From Azospirillum griseum (GTDB taxonomy: Bacteria; Pseudomonadota; Alphaproteobacteria; Azospirillales; Azospirillaceae), in the NCBI RefSeq assembly GCF_003966125.1, contig NZ_RXMA01000007.1:124001-188000 (forward strand): a stretch of 64,000 bases of DNA, in the 5' to 3' direction. The translations under genes were made by a program, and so were the position numbers. Under the pieces are notes generated by a model. The model was not told the origin of the DNA and searched no databases. It was given only the letters and a program-made list of their open reading frames with translations. Each line of letters starts with the position of its first letter. Positions within the stretch are counted from its first letter, which is position 1. Positions 17,203 through 25,813 of this stretch are shown here, in pieces.

Positions 17203-18525
17203 TCAGCTGTGAACCGTCTCGCCGTGCAAAGCCAGGTCGAGACCGTCGGTTTCCACCTCCGCATCCACCCGCAGGCCCATCACCACGTCGATCAGCTTCA
17301 GCGCCACGACCGACACCACGGCGGTCCACAGCACCGTGACGACGACGCCCTCGATCTGAAGCCCGATCTGGGCGAAATTGCCGTCGATCCAGCCCGATTT
17401 GCCCTCACCGCCATAAGCCGCGCTGGCGAAGACCCCGGTCAGCACCGCGCCCAGAATGCCGCCCACGCCATGGACGCCGAACACGTCCAGCGCGTCATCC
17501 ACGCCCAGCGCCTTTTTCATCACGGTGGCACCGGCGCAGCAGGCGATCCCGCCCGCCAGCCCCATCACCATGGCGCTGCCCGGGCTGACAAAGCCGCAGG
17601 CCGGGGTGATGACCACCAGACCGGCGACCGCGCCCGACACCGCCCCCAGCAGGCTGGGCCGCCCCTTGGCCAACCATTCCACCACAACCCAGGACACGGT
17701 CGCGGCGGCGGCGGCGATCTGGGTGTTGATCAGCGCCAGACCGGCCAGCGCGCCGGAGGTCAGCGCCGACCCGGCGTTGAAGCCGAACCAGCCCACCCAC
17801 AGCAGCGAACCGCCGACCATCGTCAGCACCAGATTGTGCGGGGCCATCGGTTCGACCCCACCGCCCTTGCGGCGGCCGATCATCAGGGCGGCGACCAGAC
17901 CGGCAACCCCCGAATTGATGTGGACCACGGTGCCGCCCGCGAAATCGAGCACGCCGGCGTTCATCAGGAAGCCCCCCGGCCCCCACACCATGTGCGCGAC
18001 CGGGACATAGGCGAACAGCATCCACAGCGCCAGAAACACCATGGCCGAGGAGAATTTCATCCGGTCGGCCGGGCCGCCCATGATGATCATCGGCGTGATG
18101 ATGGCGAAGGTGCATTGGAACATGACAAAGACGAATTCCGGAATCGTGCCGGACAGGGTCTCCGGCTTGATGCCGGTCAACATCGCCTTGCCCAGCCCGC
18201 CGAAGAACGGGTTGCCTTCGGTGAAGGTCAGGCTGTAGCCGACCGCCACCCACAGCACCGTCAGCAGGGCCGCGCTGAAAAAGCTCTGCATCAGCATCGA
18301 CAGGACGTTCTTCTTGCGCACCATGCCGCCGTAGAACAGGGCAAGGCCGGGCACGAACATCAGCAGGACGAACATCGAGGCGGTGATCATCCAGGCGGTG
18401 TCCGCCGCGCTCAACTCCGGGGTCGGGGCGGGGGCGGCGGTTTGGGCGAGGGCCTGGGACAGGGGAAGGGCGCTGGCCACGGCCAACGCCGACAGGAACG
18501 GTACGGAGCGACGCGGGAATCCCAT
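17203..18525 (-). CDS. amt: Ammonium/methylammonium transporter (Amt family)
   Basis: This is a 440-residue integral membrane protein. The start is the ATG after AGGAGGGG (5 bp spacing). A cleavable leader-like N-terminus (to about residue 28, SQALAQ) is followed by roughly eleven helices. Family landmarks are DTAWMITASMFVLLM, the LFYGGMVRKKN loop, FAGGTVVHINSG, and FGVHGVGG near the C-terminus, which carries one of the pore histidines. Amt proteins also conduct methylammonium. Here the gene lies next to, and divergent from, the regulator and enzymes of a methylamine pathway, and no GlnK gene is linked, so its main role may be methylamine rather than ammonium uptake; that is inference. Confidence 0.93.
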   Translation of the reverse strand: MGFPRRSVPFLSALAVASALPLSQALAQTAAPAPTPELSAADTAWMITASMFVLLMFVPGLALFYGGMVRKKNVLSMLMQSFFSAALLTVLWVAVGYSLTFTEGNPFFGGLGKAMLTGIKPETLSGTIPEFVFVMFQCTFAIITPMIIMGGPADRMKFSSAMVFLALWMLFAYVPVAHMVWGPGGFLMNAGVLDFAGGTVVHINSGVAGLVAALMIGRRKGGGVEPMAPHNLVLTMVGGSLLWVGWFGFNAGSALTSGALAGLALINTQIAAAAATVSWVVVEWLAKGRPSLLGAVSGAVAGLVVITPACGFVSPGSAMVMGLAGGIACCAGATVMKKALGVDDALDVFGVHGVGGILGAVLTGVFASAAYGGEGKSGWIDGNFAQIGLQIEGVVVTVLWTAVVSVVALKLIDVVMGLRVDAEVETDGLDLALHGETVHS

Positions 18526-18899
18526 CAAAACCCCTCCTTGTGTTGAGCGCATCCGTGGAGAGCATCCGTTGAGCGCATCGGGCGGCACGGGACCGGTCGC
18601 GACGCTTGTGGATGCGCCAATTTTCTTCACAGTGAAAAATTTTTATTCAAAATTCATGCCGCCCGGCTGCGTTGCGGTGTTTCCTGGGAGTCCATCGCCC
18701 TTCGCCCCGGCGACGGTGTGGTGGTGGTGGTGCCGGGACGGTCAAAGGCCGGGCAATCGCCCGTCACCGCTGCCTGTTTCTGCGGCATTGCGATCCGCCC
18801 CGCCCTTGTGGAAAATCTCCGCGCGCTTGCGCCGACGCCTGATACACTGCCCGGCCACGCCGCCCGATCACCCACGCCAGCGCCGGAGACGACCGCACC
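18526..18899. other. Divergent intergenic region between amt and the XRE-cupin regulator
   Basis: This 374-bp stretch has no gene. It holds one strongly AT-rich block (18619-18656) with a dyad, described separately, and otherwise GC-rich sequence in which I see no clear promoter. It should contain the leftward amt promoter and the rightward regulator promoter. Confidence 0.6.
18619..18648. promoter_or_regulatory. AT-rich dyad, candidate operator upstream of amt
   Basis: AATTTTC, then the perfect palindrome TTCACAGTGAA (18626-18636), then a run of A and T ending in TTATTC. It lies about 95 bp before the amt start in an otherwise GC-rich background. A related block (AATTTTC, then GAAAAA, then TTATTC) lies upstream of mgsA at 19705-19731, so both may be bound by the XRE-cupin regulator encoded between them. 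Confidence 0.5.
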
Positions 18900-19580
18900 G
18901 TGCCGAAGACCGCCACCCCGCCACGCACGGACAAGACCACGCCACAGGCCGAGGAAACGGCAACCGACGCCTACACCACCGGCTCCAGCGCCCCCGGCGT
19001 GGCGACGCGCACGTTGGAACAGGCGTTGGGTGCGCAAATCCGCAGCCTGCGCCGACAGCATGATCTGACCGTGTCCGATCTCGCCACCGCCGCCGGGATT
19101 TCCAACGGCATGCTGTCAAAGATCGAAAACGGGCAGATTTCCCCGTCGCTGGCCACCTTGCAGGCGGTGGCCGGGGCGTTGAGCGTGCCGATCACCGCGC
19201 TGTTCGCGTCCTTCGAGGAAAAGCGCGGCTGCTCCTATGTCCGCGCCGGACAGGGCGTGACCATCGAACGGCGCGGCACCAAGGTCGGCCATCAGTATCA
19301 ATTGCTGGGCCACGCCCTGGGCGGGGAGATCGGCGTCGAACCCTACCTCATCACCCTGCGCGAGGACGCGGCCCCCTACACCGGCTTCCAGCATGGCGGT
19401 GTGGAGTATCTCTACATGCTGTCCGGTGAACTGCTCTACCGCCACGGCGATCGCAGCTACGAGCTGCGCCCCGGCGATTCCCTGATGTTCGACAGCAGCG
19501 CTCCCCATGGACCGGAGCGGTTGAGCGGCCTGCCCGCCACCTATCTGTCCATCATCGTCTACCCGCGCGACGACGGCTGA
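18900..19580 (+). CDS. XRE-family transcriptional regulator with C-terminal cupin domain
   Basis: This is a 226-residue regulator. After a disordered, Thr/Ala-rich N-terminus comes an XRE helix-turn-helix (about residues 43-100; DLATAAGISNGMLSKIENG). Residues about 145-215 form a cupin beta-barrel (HGGVEYLYMLSGELLYRHG, RPGDSLMFDSSAPHG) likely to bind a small ligand. It starts with GTG and a distant GGAG. Regulators of this build (PuuR/SutR type) control nitrogen compound catabolism. Its position between amt and mgsA, with matching AT-rich blocks on both sides, makes it the probable regulator of the methylamine genes. Confidence 0.9.
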   Translation: MPKTATPPRTDKTTPQAEETATDAYTTGSSAPGVATRTLEQALGAQIRSLRRQHDLTVSDLATAAGISNGMLSKIENGQISPSLATLQAVAGALSVPITALFASFEEKRGCSYVRAGQGVTIERRGTKVGHQYQLLGHALGGEIGVEPYLITLREDAAPYTGFQHGGVEYLYMLSGELLYRHGDRSYELRPGDSLMFDSSAPHGPERLSGLPATYLSIIVYPRDDG

Positions 19581-19704
19581 TCCACAGCGCCCCGGCGGGC
19601 GCTGTCAGGCCCGCCCGCCGCCCGTCCCCATCATCCGGATGGCTGGCCCGCCCTTTGCTGCGGGATCGCGCGTTTGCGCCCTTCATCCGCTTCGGACGCC
19701 TCCA

Positions 19705-19731
19705 AATTTTCCTGAAAAGAAAAAATTATTC
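19705..19731 (+). promoter_or_regulatory. AT-rich candidate operator upstream of mgsA
   Basis: It contains AATTTTC, the dyad TTTTC-CT-GAAAA (19707-19718) and then GAAAAAATTATTC. It directly precedes the -35 box of the mgs promoter by 7 bp, a good position for regulation. It resembles the block upstream of amt. Confidence 0.5.
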
Positions 19732-19738
19732 TCTGCGG

Positions 19739-19768
19739 TTGACTCGTTCGCGCCGAGCGGTCTATAAG
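19739..19768 (+). promoter_or_regulatory. Sigma-70-type promoter of the methylamine operon
   Basis: TTGACT (19739-19744) and TATAAG (19763-19768) are separated by 18 bp and lie 34 bp before the mgsA start. This is the clearest housekeeping promoter in the window. Confidence 0.75.
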
Positions 19769-19802
19769 ACAGACACGAGAGACTTGAACCACGGAGCCCC
19801 AC

Positions 19803-20702
19803 ATGTGCGGCATCGTCGGATTGTTCATCAAAAATCCGAAATTTGAATCCGAGCTTGGGACCATGCTGTCCACCATGCTCGACGTGATGACCGGGCGCGG
19901 CCCCGACAGCGCGGGCTTTGCCGTGTACGGCAAGGGCCACGATGGCGTCGTGAAAATGTCGATCCGGGGCGGCACCGCGACCGATTTCAACGCGGTCGCC
20001 GCCGACCTGGAACGGGCCACGGGGGCGGCGCTGTCGCTGACCGTGCGCTCCACCCACGCGATCCTCGAGCTTCCGGCGGATCGGGAGAGCGCCGTCCGCG
20101 CGGCGTTGCACGACCGCCACCCGGATCTCGGCGTCGTCGGTTCCGGCCAGCGGATCGAGATCTACAAGGAGGTCGGGCTTCCGGCGGATGTCGCCCGCCG
20201 CTTCGATCTGGCCCGCATGACCGGGACCCACGGCATCGGCCACACCCGGATGGCGACGGAATCGGCTGTGACCACCGCCGGTGCCCATCCCTTCTCGACC
20301 GGCCCCGACCAGTGTCTGGTCCACAACGGATCGCTGTCGAACCACAATGTGCTGCGGCGCACCCTGATCCGCGAGGGCATCGGCTTCACCACCGACAACG
20401 ACAGCGAGGTGGCCGCCGGGTATCTGACCGCCCGCCTGCGCCAGGGCGACACGCTGAAACAGGCGTTGACCCGCTCGCTCGACGCGCTGGACGGCTTTTT
20501 CACCTTCGTCGTCGGCACCGAAAGCGGCTTTGCCGTGCTGCGCGATCCCATCGCCTGCAAACCGGCGGTGATGGCGGAAACCGATGATTACGTGGCGTTC
20601 GGATCGGAATACCGGGCCTTGGCCGATCTGCCGGGCATTGCCAAGGCCAAGGTCTGGGAACCGGAACCCGCCACCGTCTATTCCTGGGAGCGCGCGGCAT
20701 GA
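19803..20702 (+). CDS. mgsA: N-methylglutamate synthase subunit A (class II glutamine amidotransferase)
   Basis: This is a 299-residue class II amidotransferase-like protein. Cys2 (MCGIVGLF) becomes the N-terminal nucleophile after Met removal. Further family blocks are RGPDSAGFAVYG, HTRMATESAV and LVHNGSLSNHN. It corresponds to GlxB/MgsA, the glutaminase-like subunit related to the N-terminal domain of glutamate synthase. Together with MgsB and MgsC it makes N-methylglutamate from glutamate and methylamine, drawn from gamma-glutamylmethylamide. CGGAG precedes the start. It is the first gene of an operon with a good promoter and overlaps mgsB by 4 bp. Confidence 0.9.
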   Translation: MCGIVGLFIKNPKFESELGTMLSTMLDVMTGRGPDSAGFAVYGKGHDGVVKMSIRGGTATDFNAVAADLERATGAALSLTVRSTHAILELPADRESAVRAALHDRHPDLGVVGSGQRIEIYKEVGLPADVARRFDLARMTGTHGIGHTRMATESAVTTAGAHPFSTGPDQCLVHNGSLSNHNVLRRTLIREGIGFTTDNDSEVAAGYLTARLRQGDTLKQALTRSLDALDGFFTFVVGTESGFAVLRDPIACKPAVMAETDDYVAFGSEYRALADLPGIAKAKVWEPEPATVYSWERAA

Positions 20703-21394
20703 CCCCTTCCCCGCACTGCATCGACCTCGCCACCGCAACGGTGCGCGAGCTGAACCAGCGGCTGCATCATCTGACCGCCGACGGCGATCCCGGAATCTGG
20801 CGGGTGCTGAACCCGGCGGGCGGCCACGCCATCGCGGTTGGCCTGAACGCCCCCGTCACCGTCGAGATCGACGGGCATGTCGGCTACTACTGCGCGGGTA
20901 TGAACAAGAGCGCCAGCGTGCGGATCAACGGCAACGCCGGGGTCGGGGTCGCGGAAAACATGATGTCGGGCCTTGTCCATGTCCGGGGCGACGCCAGCCA
21001 GGCGGCGGGGGCCACCGCGCATGGCGGCCTGTTGGTGATCGACGGCAACGCCTCGGCCCGCTGCGGCATTTCGATGAAGGGCATCGACATCGTCGTCAAG
21101 GGGTCCATCGGCCACATGTCCGCCTTCATGGGGCAGGCGGGCACGTTGACCGTGCTGGGCGACGCGGGCGAAGCGCTGGGCGATTCCCTGTACGAGGCAC
21201 GGCTGTTCGTGCGCGGTTCCGTCGCCAGCCTGGGGGCCGACTGCGTCGAAAAGGAGATGCGCGACGAACACCGGGCGGTGCTGCACGCCCGGCTTGAGGC
21301 CGCCGGGCTGGCGGGCGAGGTCGATGTGTCGGAGTTCCGTCGCTACGGCTCGGCACGCGGCCTCTACCACTTCCACGTCGACAACGTGTATTGA
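20699..21394 (+). CDS. mgsB: N-methylglutamate synthase subunit B (GXGXG-motif protein)
   Basis: This is a 231-residue right-handed beta-helix protein equivalent to the C-terminal GXGXG domain of glutamate synthase. The glycine-spaced repeats are visible from about residue 60 to 190 (INGNAGVGVAENM, VIDGNASARCG, VKGSIGHMSAFMGQAGTL). It overlaps mgsA (ATGA) and precedes mgsC by 16 bp. In glutamate synthases this domain holds the structure together between the amidotransferase and FMN domains; here it is a separate chain. The gene order A-B-C identifies it better than sequence alone. Confidence 0.9.
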   Translation: MTPSPHCIDLATATVRELNQRLHHLTADGDPGIWRVLNPAGGHAIAVGLNAPVTVEIDGHVGYYCAGMNKSASVRINGNAGVGVAENMMSGLVHVRGDASQAAGATAHGGLLVIDGNASARCGISMKGIDIVVKGSIGHMSAFMGQAGTLTVLGDAGEALGDSLYEARLFVRGSVASLGADCVEKEMRDEHRAVLHARLEAAGLAGEVDVSEFRRYGSARGLYHFHVDNVY

Positions 21395-21410
21395 CCGGGG
21401 AGCGCCCGTC

Positions 21411-22742
21411 ATGGACCACACCAACATCCCGCGCACGGTGCCGCGCAAGTCGGCGACCTTCGACGACTACACTCTGTCGGAAATCCGCCGCGCCGCCGCC
21501 ACCGGCCTGTACGACATCCGGGGGGCCGGAACCAAGCGCAAGCTGCCGCATCTGGACGATCTGCTGTTTCTGGGCGCGTCGATCAGCCGTTACCCGCTGG
21601 AAGGCTACCGCGAGAAATGCGGAACCAACGTGGTGCTGGGGGGGCGGTTTGCAAAGAAGCCGATCGAGATCAGGATTCCGATCACCATCGCGGGCATGAG
21701 CTTCGGTTCGCTGTCCGCCCAGGCCAAGGAGGCGCTGGGGCGCGGCGCGTCGGCGGTCGGCACCTCGACCACCACCGGCGACGGCGGCATGACGGCGGAG
21801 GAGCGCGGCCATTCCTCCACGCTGGTTTACCAGTATCTCCCCTCCCGCTACGGCATGAACCCCGACGACCTGCGCAAGGCCGACGCCATCGAGGTGGTGA
21901 TCGGCCAGGGGGCCAAACCGGGCGGCGGCGGCATGCTGCTGGGGCAGAAGATCTCGCCGCGCGTCGCCGCGATGCGCACCCTGCCCCAAGGCATCGACCA
22001 GCGGTCGGCCTGCCGCCATCCCGATTGGACCGGGCCGGACGATCTGGAGATCAAGATCCAGGAGCTGCGCGAGATCACCGACTGGGAAAAGCCGATCTAC
22101 GTGAAGGTCGGGGCGGCGCGGCCCTATTACGACACCGCGCTGGCGGTCAAGGCCGGGGCCGACGTGGTGGTGCTGGACGGCATGCAGGGCGGCACGGCGG
22201 CAACGCAGGAGGTCTTCATCGAACATGTCGGCATCCCCCTGCTCGCCGCCATCCGCCCGGCGGTGCAGGCGTTGCAGGATCTGGGCATGCACCGCAAGGT
22301 GCAGTTGATCGTGTCCGGCGGCATCCGCAACGGGGCCGACGTCGCCAAATGTCTGGCGCTGGGGGCCGACGCGGTGTCGATCGGCACCGCCGCCCTGGTG
22401 GCGCTGGGCGACAACGACCCGGCGCTGGCCGCCGACTACGCCGCACTCGGCACCGTTCCCGGTGCCTATGACGACTGGCAGGACGGGCGCGATCCGGCGG
22501 GCATCACCACCCAGGATCCGGCGCTGGCCACCCGGTTGGACCCGGAAAAGGCCGGGCGGCGGCTCGCCAACTATCTGTCGGTGCTGGCGCTGGAGGCGCA
22601 GACCATCGCGCGGGCCTGCGGCAAAAGCCACGTCCACAATCTGGAGCCGGAGGATCTCGTCTCCCTGACCATCGAGGCGGCGGCGATGGCGCGCGTGCCG
22701 CTGGCCGGAACCGACTGGATCCCCGGGGCCGGGCGTTACTGA
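21411..22742 (+). CDS. mgsC: N-methylglutamate synthase subunit C (FMN-binding, glutamate synthase-like)
   Basis: This 443-residue protein equals the FMN domain of glutamate synthase. GMSFGSLSAQAKEALGRGA, KPGGGGMLLGQK, VKVGAARPYYDTALAVKAGAD and DGMQGGTAATQEVF are all typical, and a phosphate-binding glycine stretch follows (IVSGGIRNGADV). A GGGGAG site 8 bp upstream sets the start. It is the catalytic synthase subunit that would join the methylamine carried by gamma-glutamylmethylamide to a 2-oxoglutarate/glutamate skeleton. The close presence of gmaS and mgdABCD supports this over ordinary glutamate synthesis. Confidence 0.9.
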   Translation: MDHTNIPRTVPRKSATFDDYTLSEIRRAAATGLYDIRGAGTKRKLPHLDDLLFLGASISRYPLEGYREKCGTNVVLGGRFAKKPIEIRIPITIAGMSFGSLSAQAKEALGRGASAVGTSTTTGDGGMTAEERGHSSTLVYQYLPSRYGMNPDDLRKADAIEVVIGQGAKPGGGGMLLGQKISPRVAAMRTLPQGIDQRSACRHPDWTGPDDLEIKIQELREITDWEKPIYVKVGAARPYYDTALAVKAGADVVVLDGMQGGTAATQEVFIEHVGIPLLAAIRPAVQALQDLGMHRKVQLIVSGGIRNGADVAKCLALGADAVSIGTAALVALGDNDPALAADYAALGTVPGAYDDWQDGRDPAGITTQDPALATRLDPEKAGRRLANYLSVLALEAQTIARACGKSHVHNLEPEDLVSLTIEAAAMARVPLAGTDWIPGAGRY

Positions 22743-22840
22743 CCCGGCGCATGACGGGCAGAGGAACAACGAAGAGACCCAAAAAAAGGCCGCGAAAACC
22801 AACCAAACCGGCTTTCAAAAGACAGGAACAGGGGTTTCCC

Positions 22841-24157
22841 ATGGCCATCGATCCGACCCACATCGATCTGACCCAGGCCGCCAAGGAACGCGGCGTCAAA
22901 TTCTTCCTGGTCTCCTACACCGATCTGTTCGGGGCGCAGCGGGCGAAGCTGGTTCCCGCCGCCGCCATCGCCGGGATGGTGGCGGACGGGGCCGGGTTCG
23001 CCGGGTTCGCCACCTGGCTCGACCTGTCGCCCGCCGACACCGACCTGCTGGCGATGCCCGATCCGGCCAGCATGATCCAACTGCCGTGGAAGCCCGAGGT
23101 CGCCTGGGTCGCCGCCGATCTGTGGATGGGCGGCCAGCCGATCGAGCAGGGGCCGCGCAACGCGCTGAAGCGGATGATCGCCGCCGCCGCCGACCAGGGG
23201 TTCCAGCTGAAAACGGGGGTGGAGTGCGAGTTCTTCCTGACCGGCCCCGACGGTGCGGGACCGTCCGACCCGGCCGACCGGGGGACCAAGCCCTGTTACG
23301 ACCAGCAGGCGCTGATGCGCCGCTACGACGTCATCGCCGAGATCTCCGACGCGATGTCGGCGCTGGGTTGGCAGCCGTACCAGAGCGACCACGAGGACGC
23401 CATCGGCCAGTTTGAAATGAACTGGGAATACGACGACGCCCTTGTGACCGCCGACCGACACGCCTTTTTCAAATACATGGCGCGTTCCATCGCCGAGAAG
23501 CACGGAATGCGCGCCACCTTCATGCCCAAGCCCTTCATCAACCTGACCGGCAGCGGCTGCCATGTGCATCTGTCGCTGTGGCGCGACGGGGTCAACCTGT
23601 TCCGCGATCCGGCGGGCGAACTGGGGATGTCGGCGCTCGGCTACCAGTTCATCGCCGGGCTGCTGAACGAAGCGACGGCGATGTGCGCCATCACCAACCC
23701 CACCGTCAACTCCTACAAGCGGATCAACGCCCCGGTCACGGTGTCGGGATCGACATGGTCGCCCAACACCGTCACCTACACCGGCAACAACCGCACCCAC
23801 ATGATCCGCATTCCCAACGGCAACCGGTTCGAATTCCGCCTGCCCGACGGCGCGGTGAACCCCTATCTGCTGCCCGCCGCCGTGCTGGCCGCCGGGTTGG
23901 CGGGGATCAAGGCCAAGGCCGATCCGGGGCCGCGCCTGGACATCGACATGTACACCCAGGGCCACACCGTCACCGACGGGCGCAAGCTGCCGCTCAACTT
24001 GCTGGACGCGCTGCGGCTGCTCGACGGGTCCACGCTGCTGCGCAACGCGCTGGGCGACGGGCTGATCACCTCCTTCCTGACGCTGAAGGAGCGGGAATGG
24101 AACGCCTACGCCCGTCATCTGACCCAGTGGGAACGCGACAACACCCTGGATTGCTGA
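22841..24157 (+). CDS. gmaS: Gamma-glutamylmethylamide synthetase (glutamine synthetase family, GlnT type)
   Basis: This 438-residue ATP-dependent ligase joins glutamate to methylamine. Glutamine-synthetase landmarks are VECEFFL (metal-binding glutamate), SDHEDAIGQFEMNW, GSGCHVHLSLW, NPTVNSYKR, NNRTHMIRIP and FEFRLPDGAVNPYLL. The length and the FFLVSYTDLFGAQRAKLVP start are those of the GlnT/GmaS subgroup rather than GlnA. The start is the ATG followed by AIDPTH; an upstream open extension is basic and lacks family similarity. It lies between mgsC and mgdA. Without this context it could be read as a GlnT glutamine synthetase. Confidence 0.88.
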   Translation: MAIDPTHIDLTQAAKERGVKFFLVSYTDLFGAQRAKLVPAAAIAGMVADGAGFAGFATWLDLSPADTDLLAMPDPASMIQLPWKPEVAWVAADLWMGGQPIEQGPRNALKRMIAAAADQGFQLKTGVECEFFLTGPDGAGPSDPADRGTKPCYDQQALMRRYDVIAEISDAMSALGWQPYQSDHEDAIGQFEMNWEYDDALVTADRHAFFKYMARSIAEKHGMRATFMPKPFINLTGSGCHVHLSLWRDGVNLFRDPAGELGMSALGYQFIAGLLNEATAMCAITNPTVNSYKRINAPVTVSGSTWSPNTVTYTGNNRTHMIRIPNGNRFEFRLPDGAVNPYLLPAAVLAAGLAGIKAKADPGPRLDIDMYTQGHTVTDGRKLPLNLLDALRLLDGSTLLRNALGDGLITSFLTLKEREWNAYARHLTQWERDNTLDC

Positions 24158-24267
24158 CGTCGCTGGATGTTGACATTTAAGATTGTTGACTCCGTGGATG
24201 GCGGATCCGGTGCTGTCCGAATCCGCGCCATCCCGACCCCTTCCTTTCAAGACAACCGAGCGGGGCC

Positions 24268-25518
24268 ATGCGCTACTCGTTCCTATCGCTGCTTGCCAAC
24301 GCCGTCAGCGGCCAACGGTTGTGGACACCGGCCTGGCGCGACGCCGCGCCCAAACCGTCCTACGACGCGGTCATCGTCGGCGGTGGCGGCCATGGTCTGG
24401 CGACCGCCTATTACCTCGCCAAGGAGCATGGCCTGCACAACATCGCGGTGCTGGAAAAGGGGTGGATCGGATCCGGCAACGCCGGGCGCAACACCACCAT
24501 CATCCGCTCCAACTACGGGCTTCCCGGCAACATCCCCTTTTACGAATGGTCGATGACGCTGTGGGAAGGGCTGGAGCGGGATTTGAACTACAACACGATG
24601 GTCAGCCAGCGCGGCATCCTGAACCTCTACCACTCCGACCCGCAACGCGACGCCTACGCCCGCCGGGGCAACGCCATGCGGCTGCACGGCGTCGATGCGG
24701 AGCTGCTGGACCGCGAGCAGGTCCGCGCCATGCTGCCTTTCCTGAACTTTGACAACGCCCGCTTCCCGATCCAGGGCGGGTTGTTGCAACGGCGGGCGGG
24801 AACCGCGCGTCACGACGGCGTGGTGTGGGGTTACGCCCGCGCCGCCAGCCGGTTGGGCGTGGACATTGTGCAGAACTGCGCGGTCACGGGCTTCCTGCGC
24901 GACGGCGAGCGGATCGTCGGGGTCGAGACCAGCCGGGGGCCGATCCACGCGCCCAAGGTCGGGCTGGCCGTGGCGGGCCACAGCTCCCACGTCGCCCACA
25001 TGGCGGGTCTGCGGCTGCCGATCGAGTCCCATGTGCTGCAAGCCTTTGTGTCGGAGGGAATCAAACCGCTGATTCCCAACGTCATCACCTTCGGGGCCGG
25101 ACACTTCTACATCAGCCAGTCCGACAAGGGCGGGCTGGTGTTCGGCGGCGACATCGACGGCTACAACTCCTACGCCCAGCGCGGCAACCTGCCGGTGGTG
25201 GAGGATGTCTGCGAAGGCGGCATGGCGCTGATGCCGCGCATCGGGCGGCTGCGGCTGCTGCGCGGCTGGGGCGGCGTCATGGACATGTCGATGGATGGCA
25301 GCCCGATCATCGACCGCACGCCGATCCCCGGCCTCTACCTGAACGCCGGATGGTGTTACGGCGGGTTCAAGGCCACCCCGGCGTCGGGCTGGTGCTTCGC
25401 CCACGCCATCGCCCGCGACGAACCGCACCCGGCGGCGGCAGCCTTCCGGCTCGACCGTTTCGCCACCGGCCACCTGATCGACGAAAAGGGAGTCGGCGCC
25501 CAGCCGAATTTGCACTGA
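24268..25518 (+). CDS. mgdA: N-methylglutamate dehydrogenase subunit A (sarcosine oxidase beta-like)
   Basis: This 416-residue FAD-dependent amine oxidase of the DAO family begins with a dinucleotide fold at residues 34-60 (AVIVGGGGHGLATAYYLA) and continues with SGNAGRNTTIIRSNY. In the related heterotetrameric sarcosine oxidase the beta subunit holds non-covalent FAD and the covalent FMN at the subunit interface. Here it would oxidise the N-methyl group of N-methylglutamate to formaldehyde, or transfer it to tetrahydrofolate on the alpha subunit. mgdB starts 1 bp after the stop. Confidence 0.9.
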   Translation: MRYSFLSLLANAVSGQRLWTPAWRDAAPKPSYDAVIVGGGGHGLATAYYLAKEHGLHNIAVLEKGWIGSGNAGRNTTIIRSNYGLPGNIPFYEWSMTLWEGLERDLNYNTMVSQRGILNLYHSDPQRDAYARRGNAMRLHGVDAELLDREQVRAMLPFLNFDNARFPIQGGLLQRRAGTARHDGVVWGYARAASRLGVDIVQNCAVTGFLRDGERIVGVETSRGPIHAPKVGLAVAGHSSHVAHMAGLRLPIESHVLQAFVSEGIKPLIPNVITFGAGHFYISQSDKGGLVFGGDIDGYNSYAQRGNLPVVEDVCEGGMALMPRIGRLRLLRGWGGVMDMSMDGSPIIDRTPIPGLYLNAGWCYGGFKATPASGWCFAHAIARDEPHPAAAAFRLDRFATGHLIDEKGVGAQPNLH

Positions 25519-25519
25519 C

Positions 25520-25813
25520 ATGCGCATTCCCTGCCCCTATTGCGGCCCGCGCGACGCGCACGAGTTCACCTGTCTCGGCGACGCCACGCTGACCCGCCCC
25601 GACCCGGCGGCCCCCGACGCCGCGAGCGCCTTTCACGATTATGTCTATCGGCGCGACAACCCGGCGGGGCCGCACCGCGAGCTGTGGTACCACGGCGGCG
25701 GCTGCCGGAGCTGGTTGGAGGTGACGCGCGACACCCGCACCCACGCCATCACCGACGCCCGCTTCGCCGCCGACCGGTCCAGCGCCGCACAAGGGACGGA
25801 GGACCGGCCATGA
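25520..25813 (+). CDS. mgdB: N-methylglutamate dehydrogenase subunit B (sarcosine oxidase delta-like)
   Basis: This is a 97-residue zinc-binding small subunit. The CPYCG motif at residues 5-9, with the later histidine/cysteine pair (YHGGGCRSW), matches the metal site of sarcosine oxidase delta, and the EFTCLGD and FHDYVYRRDNP blocks are conserved in the family. It overlaps mgdC by 4 bp (ATGA). It is a structural subunit with no catalytic role known. Confidence 0.9.
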   Translation: MRIPCPYCGPRDAHEFTCLGDATLTRPDPAAPDAASAFHDYVYRRDNPAGPHRELWYHGGGCRSWLEVTRDTRTHAITDARFAADRSSAAQGTEDRP

